DNA of 64,000 nt, taken from assembly GCA_944472135.2 (NCBI GenBank), contig OX235268.1, positions 14,700,589 to 14,764,588 on the forward strand, given 5' to 3'. The stretch comes from Trichobilharzia regenti (Eukaryota > Platyhelminthes > Trematoda > Strigeidida > Schistosomatidae). Positions 55,430 through 64,000 of the stretch are shown in pieces (position 1 is the stretch's first letter; every line of letters starts with the position of its first letter). The notes below the pieces were generated by a model, which worked only from the letters and a program-made list of their open reading frames with translations, ran no database searches and had not been told where the DNA came from. A program made the position numbers and the translations under genes.

Positions 55430-57715
55430 AACTATATTACAAGATCAGAGAGAAATATTCCTTAGACTTTATAACAGGCTATAAAATCGACTAACTAGTA
55501 AACCTGATGATGTCATCAGCCTCATTCAACAGCTGACTATATGACAGTGATATGTGCTAGATGATCCACAACATGGGGAACTCAGCGAAGCCTTTCAAGT
55601 GAAGACAAGAGTAAGACAAAGCTACAGTCCACTATCACCGAAGTTATTCTTAATTATGGTGGACTGGATTATGTGGAAGATCGTGGATGGGAGTGAGAAG
55701 ACTCGAGTCCGTTGGATCGATAAGAAGAACTTATAAGAACAAAACGTCTCGGATGATTTATGTCTAATATATCCCAGAAATTTGAAGGCTTACAGGCGAA
55801 AATCAAAAAGCTGGCAGAAGAAATAGGTAGAGAACACTGAGGTGATGAAGATAACCAACCACCAACAACGAGCACTGTCAACGGAACACGTCAACTCCAT
55901 TACTTATCTAGGTTGCATCGTTTCAGCTATAGGTAGACGAAACCGATTAAGATTATCAAAACCAGGCAGGATTAAAAAAAAAGGGAAGACAGACCTTTTA
56001 TCACACTGAAATCAATGAGGAAATCTCCACTCAGCTGGATAAACAATGATATCCGGATTTTCAACACCAATGTTAATTCAGTCAGTTCTTCTTTCTTCTT
56101 GCATAATTTGCCTCACTCTGACGAAATGAACTTTGTTAAGTATGCGGATGATCTAACTGTTTCAATGTCTGTTAACTCCCAGCTTGACTGTGCTAAGATG
56201 AACAGCTTTCTATCAGGAATTAGCAAATGATCTTCGTCTAACGGCCTTAAACTAAATCCTTCCAAATGTCAGACTGTTAATTTCAGTTTCCGATGTAAAC
56301 GAAAGTTAAATGATGCTGTTGGTTCGTAAAACCCTTGCAAAATTGATGATACTGATATAGAAATCAAGTCTGGAGTTAAGTATCTTGGATTAATTATTTC
56401 TTCTGACCTATCCTTGTCTTCCCATGTCTTGGAGATTTCTAAAAGAATATTTCATCTGACTTTTTACATTAAGAAGTTGAAGTACTCAGGCATAACCCAA
56501 CCACTCCTCTTACACTTTGTCAACTCGTGCATTTTACCTATTCTTCTTTACTGTTCACCCTTATTCTTTCCTGGATTGCTTAAAAAAGACTATGTCATAC
56601 TTCGTAGAACTCTAAAGGCTTTCAGTAGGACGAGTGGTATTCCATTGAGCCATATCTTTGAGATTGTCACTGATAGGCATTTGATGTCATGCAACAAATT
56701 CGCTAAAGGAATTTTGTCAGACTGTGAGCATCCACCTCACTACCCGCAGCTCCAACCTTGTGTCTCCTCAGGGAAAACAAGAAGTCTTTTCAGAAGAATT
56801 TATACACGTACCTCTAAGTATAAAATTTCCACTATACCATATTTGGGAGTACGTAATTTATGTGATGAAAACAGTATCAGGCACGAACTAACTAACTAAC
56901 TAACCTTCCTTACACAACTAAATAAACCATTTCCTCCACCCTTATAACATTAAGCATTATCGTTATTGTACTTCTTATATTTATAATCGTCTCAATTGTT
57001 TGTTTTTATTTATTTATTTTTCATATGTGTGAACGTAGTTTAAGCTGTGTTTAAACTGTTAATTTTGTCTTTCCCCTCACCATGCTGCTATATTAACAGA
57101 ATATTAGATCCAATAATCTATAACATGCTAAAGTTTCCAAACTGAATCAACAATACTGTTTGAAACACACTCACTGTTATTATTATTATTATATTTAATA
57201 TTCTCAATTCCTGCTTCGAATATTTTTGACTTTATATCGTAAACGTAGAGAAATCCCTCTGGTTGCTTTTGTTATAATTTTTAATTTTTTATTTATATTT
57301 TGAGTAAATCAGATGCCATATTGTGACAAACACTGAGAATTTCATTGTTTTATAATTACTGTTTTTGGAATAAAGTAAATTATTATTAGATGGGTCGGGA
57401 ATCTGGACAGTGCGTTGAAATAAGCATTTCAAAAAGACTACTACAGAGTTTTATCGACAGCTACCTTAGCTGGCTCCAGACTAAAGATCAGATGGCTGAC
57501 CAGAAAGAATTAGCAACAAGAAATTTTGACTAGGAGACAGCGAGTGGGGCATGTATATGAGAGTTTCATGGAGGAGATCGTGTTTGTTGAAGACGAGATG
57601 AAAATCAGTGGGGGATCGTCTGTCCAGCCAAAGATAACCACAAACAAGGAGATGAAGTGGAACTGTACTGTTGAAGGCCTGTGCTCCACTCGAGACCCAA
57701 TGAAACAATGATAGG
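55430..57715 (+). mobile_element. RTE-T LINE interrupted by a CR1-type LINE
   Basis: 55430-56091: VLDDPQHGELSEAFQVKTRV, the RT box RQSYSPLSP, MVDWIMWKIVDGSEKTRVRW, then decayed YLGS and STQLDKQ-type blocks, ending in FNTNVNSVSSS. 57381-57715 resumes with MGRESGQ...CVEISISKRLL, QTKDQMADQKELATRNFD and the 3' end GTGCTCCACTCGAGACCCAA. The two parts abut in other RTE-T copies, so the CR1 (56092-57380) is a nested insertion. Confidence 0.85.
56092..57380 (+). mobile_element. CR1-type LINE: RT C-terminus and 3' end
   Basis: Encodes FVKYADDLTVSMSVNSQLD with the YADD catalytic box (56136-56165), then GLKLNPSKCQTVNFS, IEIKSGVKYLGLIISSDLSL and the long open stretch 56414-56899 (HFVNSCILPILLYCSPLFFP, RRTLKAFSRTSGIPLSHIF, CVSSGKTRSLFRRIYTRTSK), ending with a stop in CTAACTAACTAAC. 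The 3' UTR runs to GGAATAAAGTAAATTATTATTA. 5'-truncated at the palm. It resembles the SR1 type of schistosome LINE. Confidence 0.87.
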
Positions 57716-57717
57716 AA

Positions 57718-58000
57718 CGAGGATTTCATCATGAGCTAACAGCAGTTGGAGAACCACTAGAAAACCTTGGAGCACTGAACAGCCAACTGTTTCGTCCTAG
57801 TTTGGGACTCTTCGAAAGTACGCACCCACTACCAAGATTAGAAGCCAGGACCTTCTGGCTACAGGGCAAGCTAGGTTACAGGCCTGGTGGCGGGTACGTG
57901 CTGATGAAGAGTCCTAAACTAAGACGAAACAGCTGGCTGTCCAGTACTCTTAGGTTTTCCAGTGGTTCTCTAACTGATGTCAACTCATGTTGAAATTCTC
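57718..58000. mobile_element. Family-B hammerhead element, copy B6 (best motif)
   Basis: Left arm GGATTTCATCATGAGCTAAC and right arm CTAACTGATGTCAACTCATG with GTTGAAATTC are inverted termini. A minus-strand motif at 57770-57826 (GAGTCCCAAACTAGGACGAAAC) and a plus-strand motif at 57894-57947 frame a shortened middle with CAGGACCTTCTGGCTACAGG. It follows directly after the RTE-T 3' end at 57715. Confidence 0.8.
57894..57947 (+). ncRNA. Hammerhead-like motif, family B (B6 right arm)
   Basis: Core CTGATGA at 57901-57907, then AGA, stem II GTC (57911-57913) with GAC (57923-57925), GAAA at 57926-57929, stem III ACAG/CTGT with tetraloop CTGG, cleavage C at 57941 (GUC). Stem I pairs GTAC (57894-57897) with GTAC (57944-57947) plus TG with CA next to the core, one G bulged. 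The three-base AGA between core A9 and stem II departs from the consensus and may abolish activity. Confidence 0.72.
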
Positions 58001-58721
58001 CAACTAAATGAAACAAAATTCCTGCAAAACTAAAACTTAGATAGATATACAGAAGTGGAATGGTGAATATAATCAATGTGAAATATAATCTCATCATCTG
58101 ATTTCATTATTTGTCTAACTGTTATTGTCATCAAAGAAAATAAATTCAATGTGATATTTAACCTTGAAATAAGCATATACATGACCTACATTATTCTTTT
58201 GTTTTCTTGTTAAAACACTGCGACTTTCTGCTTCTATCGAAAAGGCTGTTTTCACACCATAAAATAAGAGCAAAGTAGTTTACAGTGGAATCGTAAATTC
58301 ACCAAATATCTGTCTGTGTCTGTATGTGTGTGTGTGTGTGCGTGTGCAATCAGTGCCTAGAAAACACCATGTTTGATCTCAGATCATATTAGCTTGTGAT
58401 ACATAGATAGATCGATAAGTAAGTTCCGTTAAGAAGACGACAAAAAAGAAGAAAAAAATATTAATTAGTATGAGATGTTGAATTCTCATGAAAATAATCT
58501 GCACATAGAAGAGTACAAAATTGCATGTAGGCATTTTGTTTATTTGCCGAATGAAAATTAAATTAATTATGCATATATTATCACACATGGGTTCTTATCA
58601 TCATTATTAGCGCATTTCATCTACAGAAGTTTGAAGAAATCAAGTCTTCTTACCTTTATGTTTTCATAAACTACCTGTCTGAGGTGTTAGTTTACTTTGC
58701 GCTATTTATATTTTAGTAATA
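58001..58721. other. No gene recognised
   Basis: AT-rich with a TG run at 58324-58342 and an A-rich run at 58441-58457. No coding signature seen. Confidence 0.4.
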
Positions 58722-58930
58722 ATAGACAAGCCCTCGAGTGGAACCCAAAAAGGAAGCGGCGAGTTTATCGTCCAACGGTGGGATGACTTGGAGGAGGCCA
58801 TGTGAAGATGAGGTGACAGCATGTGGGCAGACTTGGAGCCAGGTGAAAACTGTAGCAGAGAACTGAACGCAATGTAGACGCGCGGTTGAAGGCTTGTGTT
58901 CCTCGAGGAATTAAAGAAAATAATACTGAT
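58722..58930 (+). mobile_element. RTE-T LINE 3' terminus
   Basis: AAGCCCTCGAGTGGAACCCA, GGAAGCGGCGAGTTTATCG, ACTTGGAGGAGGCCATG and GTGTTCCTCGAGGAATTAAAG closely parallel 33805-33985. Ends with AAAATAATACTGATAATAAT. Confidence 0.82.
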
Positions 58931-58944
58931 AATAATTATTATCA

Positions 58945-59195
58945 TAAGACTAAAAGAACCCAGATGGTACCGAAGAAACTGCTATTTATGAATTTTAAAT
59001 TTAAAGGGGATATAGCAGCTGAGATTCTGCAGAATTCCTTACAAAGATCACTGACGAAGGCCTTCTCTTTGGTTGAGCTACGAATCAATTTACACAGCCG
59101 ACAAGTGATCAATGGGTGTGTGAAAGTTGAACTGCTGCCACTTTGGGCCACTTCAATATGTGTTTATAAATTCACCTGCTGCTCCTGCAGAGTGA
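58945..59195 (+). mobile_element. PLE linker and start of GIY-YIG core
   Basis: Encodes KKLLFMNFKFKGDIAAEILQ and SICVYKFTCCSCRV. The domain is broken exactly before the expected YIG motif by family-B sequence starting near 59196. RTE-T poly-(AAT) precedes it. Confidence 0.82.
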
Positions 59196-59275
59196 AAAAC
59201 CTACTAAGAGTACTGGATAGCTGTTTCTTTCTAGTCTGGAACTCCGAATCAGTCGATCTTATTACGACAGTTTCA
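59196..59275 (-). mobile_element. Family-B fragment B7 inserted in the PLE GIY-YIG domain
   Basis: AAAAACCTACTAAGAGTACTGG, GATAGCTGTTTCTTTCTAG, TCTGGAACTCCGAATCAGT is the left arm plus minus-strand motif of family B. It ends after about 80 bp, followed by GGTTTCAGCTATATGTAGAA-like sequence and RERSACDKDPEG coding that may be the rest of another repeat. Confidence 0.6.
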
Positions 59276-60309
59276 GCTATATGTAGAAGACGTGAGCGAA
59301 GTGCGTGTGATAAGGACCCTGAAGGATGTGTTGGTGTCTATGCGATGTCAAGTATCGAGCCAGTATGATATAATATATACATATATATATATACATATAT
59401 ATATATACCTTCACCAATTTCATTCCACATATTCGTTATTTCATGATGAACCTCTCATTGCAGTCTTACTGTCTCCTCCTCTTGAATACATAATACTTTG
59501 TATGAGCCACTGACTCACCTGACACCTTTCATAATCTTCAACTGACTTATCGATTTTTTCGTATCTCACATTCTACGAATCTATTATGACTAATCACGAC
59601 CATCGTCTCCTATTTCATGATGTTTTGTAATTGAATTCAGCCTAGGACAACGTTCGTCACACAAATACGACTATTTATTTTGTCACCCAATATTATACCT
59701 GCTAATCTATCATTCTACGTAAAAATGTATCCGCTGCATAACTGGCCATTATTTTAACGACAACGAATATTGTATTTTATAATTGTAAGAACTTGAAGAG
59801 GGTCATTTCTGCGAGAGAATATTTTTCACTCAGGTTCACACTATCAAATCTTGAAATGTAATCAAATATAAAGTTTATGTATTTCATCAACCCAGTTTCC
59901 ATCGTTTCCAAAAAATTTTGTTTCAATACAGCCTTTAGGAAGACTACAAATGAACAGGAAATTCGTTTAAAGGCTTAGCGTTCTTCTTTTTGTTTCCCCC
60001 CCTCTCTCTCTGTCTATCTTGAAATAATCACAACGGATATCCAAGTATATCAAAAATAGATATGTATATAAAATATGTCTCAAAGTCTTTAATTTAATGT
60101 CCAATATGTATGCTCAATATTCAATTATACAAAAACTTGTTACACTGAAGTCTTTAATTCGATGTCTAGACATCTGAGTGTATTAAATGTCTAGTCCGAA
60201 TCTGTTTGATTCTCAAATAGAATAAGCAGACAATTTTAACTAGTAATAAAATGAATCAAATGAAAGATCCAATAAAAATGACCAGTAAATGTAATGTATT
60301 CAAGTGCTG
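59276..60309. other. No gene; AT-rich with TA/CA microsatellite
   Basis: TA-rich run at about 59371-59408. The remainder shows no coding or repeat signature that I can support. Confidence 0.4.
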
Positions 60310-60600
60310 AATTGCAGAAGTAGCCGGTCAGGTGTGAGGACAAATATTCGCCACTGATGACATTCTCTAATGCCAGTCGCGCTGACACTAGGCTGACCAT
60401 CGGATTAGGTCCAATTGGCTGATGAGTGTCTATGAGTCCGCCCTGTAACCACAGTGTCCTCGTGTCAAACCACTTTGGTAGGTGAACAGTGCTAATGAGT
60501 TTGAAACTAGACTGACGAAACAGCTCGCTGTCCAGTACTCCAGTGCTAGTTCCCAATGGTACTCTTACCGAGGTCAGCTCATAATGAAATCCTGTTCACC
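60310..60600. mobile_element. Family-B hammerhead element, copy B8 (right part)
   Basis: Body GCCGGTCAGGTGTGAGGAC and GATGAGTGTCTATGAGTC, then a plus-strand motif at 60484-60540 and a right arm CCAATGGTACTCTTACCGAG, GTCAGCTCATAATGAAATCC. The left arm is missing. Confidence 0.7.
60484..60540 (+). ncRNA. Hammerhead-like motif, family B (B8)
   Basis: CTAATGAG in place of CTGATGAG, stem II loosened (TTTGAAACTAGAC), then GAAA, a good stem III ACAGC/GCTGT, GUC and CAGTACTCC. Core G5 is A, which should inactivate it. It supports the consensus that stem III in this family is ACAG...CTGT. Confidence 0.6.
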
Positions 60601-61300
60601 TTTAATAGTCTGGGAAAATTTGAACATTGGATGTATGACATTCATTGTTATAAAAGTACACATACTTAGACTTCGGATCATCAACAGTGGAAATGTATCA
60701 AATGTATCTCAAATCGTCCTGGACGACAACACGCTTTGATAGTGGATGAGAAAGAAAAAGAAGAAGCAGTATCACATGTCACTGAAATTCTCAAGAAAAG
60801 TAATTATCCAAACAACTTCATCACAGAAATCAACACCAACATTAAACATGTGCGAATACGTATTACGATGACATATGGAACTCAACATCGGTCATTCCAT
60901 ATAGATAAGAGAAATCAGACGATATCAGAAGAGTACTCAATAAGCAAAACATCAGACACACACTGAAAATGAACCTTGATCGCGTTCCCAAGAATTCTTA
61001 ATTCAGTAAAATAAAATTCTTAGAATGTTATACTATATACATCGATCGATCCTCAACAGAAAGAAATCAAAATTAGACTAAATGAACACTATAGAACATC
61101 TTTCTGACCCCCAAGAAATCCTTTTGAACTACAAAAGCTTGATAAGTCGTCAGCCATCGGTCTACACACGCTATAGAATCATTCCTCAAAATTGACTTTT
61201 TGAAACATTGAAATCATCAAGAAACATTTCAGGAATCACAATGAACATCTCACGTCATCAGAAACACTTCACATTGAATAAAATCCAAATTCGAGTGTTT
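60601..61300 (+). mobile_element. PLE fragment, RT thumb and linker
   Basis: 60736-60966 encodes EKEEAVSHVTEILKKSNYPN and NFITEINTNIKHVR, resembling the PLE thumb (compare ALVLNNYPIQFIRKIRKG at 22530-22967). The rest to 61300 is decayed and unassigned. Confidence 0.5.
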
Positions 61301-61325
61301 GTTTCCAAGGATTTCATTGGTTACT

Positions 61326-61765
61326 GAATTTCATCATGAAGTGATATTGGTTAGAGAACCAATGGAAAATCTGAAGGGAGTATTGGACACGTCCTTCTTC
61401 ATATCTTGGGACTACTTATCAGTACGAGCCGACCACAATGAGGTTCGAACACAGGACATACCGGGTACAGGGCGACCTCGTAAGAAATTTAGCTATCACC
61501 AATCTGCTTGGTGGCCTATGGATTACAAATTTTGCCGATATAGTACAACTACTACCCAGTTTAATAGGAGTGTATCTGTCATCACTACTGTCCTGCTGTC
61601 GTCACTGGCCACGACTTCTCACTAGAACACCGGCATGCTATGTGTTCCAAACTCCTACGGTGGCTGCCTAGTCATGAACAGTCCCATCTTAGGGCAAAAC
61701 AACTCTTCCGTACTCCCAGGTTATTCTTGGTCCTGTAACCAAGGTGAGCTTATGATAAAATCCAA
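61326..61765. mobile_element. Family-B hammerhead element, copy B9
   Basis: Inverted termini AATTTCATCATGAAGTGATA... and ...GTGAGCTTATGATAAAATCC. Left arm ATTGGTTAGAGAACCAATGG. Minus-strand motif region 61380-61428 decayed (GTACTGATAAGTAGTCCC). tRNA-like remnant with GGTTCGAACAC. Right motif decayed (CTTAGGGCAAAACAAC near 61689-61704). Full length, about 440 bp. Confidence 0.7.
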
Positions 61766-61769
61766 ACTC

Positions 61770-62470
61770 CCTGAATACGAATAAAGGCCTAAGACGGAAA
61801 GTGACCTGGTTGCATGATAGCAATCGGCTTAAAACAGTAATCATTGTATGATCCATCATGTGATCGGATTAATGTAAAATTTCATCATGTTCTTATCTCG
61901 ATCTTGGTCAGACCACCAACCAGTAAGAATAATTATTATAATCGCCTATCAGTCAGAACAAAATTTTTTACCACCCTAGGTCGATTCTAATGTCATATCA
62001 ACTGTCGACGAGATGAATATCAACTAACGACTGGTATGCCCTCATCTCCAATATGAAATGATTAAATCAACACAATTCCATCATGTAAACGCATACTGTT
62101 TCTATAATTACGTAGGCCTATCAAATCTAACAGTCTACACGTGTTTTGTTATCTCTACCAATTGGCCAAATTGACAACGTAAACAGAATTAGCACATGCT
62201 GATGAACGATGTTTAAGTTGTTAAGCAGAAGCTGAGGTTTTATAAATTCTGGTCTAGTATTACTTTTATAAAGCTATTAATGGCATTGAATAGCGAAACG
62301 TCAGTTTAAACAGAAATATCGTTCTGTTCTTCATTCAATTAAGAAATATAATCTTTATATTATTTGAATGTATATATGTTGTTCATAACTTCCAGAATGG
62401 TGATAAGGACTATTTCTGTAGGCATTCTTGATGATCAGGTTATACTATTTGTGGGGGATGTTAGAATAAC
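61770..62470. other. No gene recognised
   Basis: AT-rich. 62260-62345 has TAGCGAAACGTCAGTTTAAAC that may belong to an unrecognised repeat. Confidence 0.35.
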
Positions 62471-62484
62471 TTCAATTCTAAAAT

Positions 62485-62885
62485 TTTCCTCATGAACAAA
62501 CATCATTCAGAGAGATCACTGAAAACTATCGGAAAGCACTGAACAGCAGTTTCGTCCTATTCTAAGACTCTTCACAGTGTGCAGGCACCTGTCCCCCTCC
62601 AGGAATAGCTTGAGCCGGAATCTAATTACTGAAATTGATCCGCCAAGGGCACCAGTGAGAGCAGCACTATATCACGAAATGACACACAGTTGGTATTTAG
62701 GAGTCATTTGATTTTAGCCCAAGTCAGTGAGTAGTCAGAGAGCTTGGCTTCGTAACCTGAAGATTCTAGGCTCGATCTCTGGCAGGAGACTTGTGACTGC
62801 GTACTAGTCAACAGTCTCAAAATAGGACGAGACGGCTATCCAATACTTCTTGATTTTCAATAGTCTCTCTTTTGCTGATGTCGGA
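62485..62885. mobile_element. Family-B hammerhead element, copy B10
   Basis: Left arm with TCAGAGAGATCACTGAAAAC, minus-strand motif near 62535-62580 (GAGTCTTAGAATAGGACGAAAC). Right half with a plus-strand tRNA-like piece (GGCTTCGTAACCTGAAGATT, CTCGATCTCTGG), plus-strand motif near 62799-62848 (AAAATAGGACGAGAC) and right arm TTTTCAATAGTCTCTC. Older than B6. Confidence 0.65.
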
Positions 62886-63089
62886 TGAAGTGTTTCTTGA
62901 TATTACTTTCGTTGGTGATGATTAACAATGGAATGCAGTGATGACTTGGGAGTTAAGAAGAGAATAACATTCCTTTCTATCATCAGTCAGTGATCTCAGA
63001 TAAATGATCCAACTTTAAATCCATCAAAACGTGAGACTACTGACTTCTCCTTTAGACATTAACGTGATCTACAATGATTGGTTGGTACA

Positions 63090-64000
63090 CGTGATGCTTG
63101 TAGCATAGAGATGATCGGAATATAAACTAAGTCGAACAGAAAATACCTTGGAATATTTATTTCCTCTGACCTCACTTGGTCATCCCATATTTTGTTGATC
63201 TCCAAGAAAATGCTGTGTCTAATCTACTACATTAAGTAGCTAAGACAATCTGGAATCATGCAACCTCTAATTACTTTTACAACTTGTTAACTCGTGTATC
63301 TTACCTAATGTACTTTACTACTCCTCCACCCTTAGTCTTTCCTTGGCTACTCATTTAAAAAAGGACTATATCATTTTGAGAAGAGTACTGAAGAGTTGTC
63401 AATAGGGCGAGTGGTGTGCAACCTGATGGAAATCTGAACTCATGAAAGAGAAGTGGTCCGAAATGCAGATTGTCTAATGCTCAACACACTCTCTATTCTC
63501 AACTTCCTCTACCTTGTATCACTTTTATCTCATCTGGCAGAATTACAAGTCAGTGCAAAAGATTATATGCTTGTACTTCCAAGTATAGGAACTCAGCGAT
63601 ACCATATTTGACCAGTCCATGTTCTATGCCCAACAGAGACAGTGTTAAGCGTGAGATTTATGCATTAGTTCTTTGTTAGCAAAATAATCGGTCCTTTTAT
63701 TATCTCCTTTTTGTAACCTATGGTGACACTATCTCAATTAACTGACTACCTTAGCTACTAAACTTATTATTATTATTATTACTTACAATATTCTTTTTGT
63801 ATATCTAATATGACTTTGTGGTGGTGGTGGTGTGATACGATACAATCTGTGCCAAAGGAATATTATTCTCACATATTCTCATACAGTTCAATTCGGCACT
63901 AGCAACAGAATACAATATATCTATAATCTATTTGAACATTCTATTTGATGTTAGAGACAGAATACATTTCCCACTGCATTAACAACAAAAGAATACTATG
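63090..64000 (+). mobile_element. CR1-type LINE, RT C-terminus, runs to window end
   Basis: Encodes SNRKYLGIFISSDLTWSSHI in part, then KMLCLIYYIK, LVNSCILPNVLYYSS, a decayed KDYIILRRVLKS block, and CITFISSGRITSQCKRLYAC with TSKYRNSAIPYL at 63520-63610, matching the copy at 56400-56890. The 3' part with (TTA)n at 63765-63781 suggests the element end is near 63780-63860. Confidence 0.8.

Noticed and set aside
62185..62305. CTGATGAACG... followed about 85 nt later by AATAGCGAAACGTC as a possible long-stem-II hammerhead
   Set aside because: The bases after CTGATGA are not complementary to those before GAAA, and no stem I partner is evident, so the combination looks accidental.
1..64000. CRISPR array or other regularly spaced direct repeats
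   Set aside because: Only microsatellites and dispersed retroelement copies are present; no set of equal repeats with equal spacers.

Overview
The window looks like genomic DNA of a parasitic flatworm, most likely a Schistosoma species. It is AT-rich and intron-bearing, and it is packed with retroelement families of types known from schistosomes: Ty3/gypsy, RTE-type and CR1-type LINEs, Penelope-like elements (PLEs) with GIY-YIG endonuclease domains, and tRNA-headed short elements that carry hammerhead-ribozyme motifs. The species call is inference. No bacterial-style genes, tRNA or rRNA genes or CRISPR arrays were seen.

Layout. 1-3782 is a decayed gypsy element on the minus strand, with its 5' LTR at 3589-3782, inserted into an RTE 3' tail. 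4046-7140 holds no recognised gene. 7150-9960 is RTE and PLE debris with a clean short-element insertion. 10153-10759 and 15091-15698 are the last two coding exons of a host gene; the phase-1 junction keeps the frame across a 4.3 kb intron that is full of RTE copies and one hammerhead-bearing element. 15699-19444 is simple-repeat-rich 3' flank. From 19445 to the end there is essentially only transposon material. It includes four inverted-repeat structures, all with PLE sequence in or between the arms (19445-20440, 24065-26667, 29132-30349, 46362-47425). It also has many RTE 3' ends, three CR1-type pieces, a degraded LTR pair (36494-37640) and about twenty hammerhead-bearing short repeats.

The unifying theme is a guild of tRNA-headed, hammerhead-carrying short elements. 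I separate three families: A (Sm-alpha-like), B (inverted-dimer type, about 11 copies) and C. All share one ribozyme plan: CUGANGA core, GUCC/GGAC-like stem II, GAAA, a very short, often palindromic stem III, and a cleavage-site UC. In several copies two motifs face away from each other around a tRNA-like head. The Sm-alpha type is known from schistosomes; whether B and C are described I cannot tell from here. Family boundaries and names such as RTE-S, RTE-T and A-E are my own working labels, not database names.
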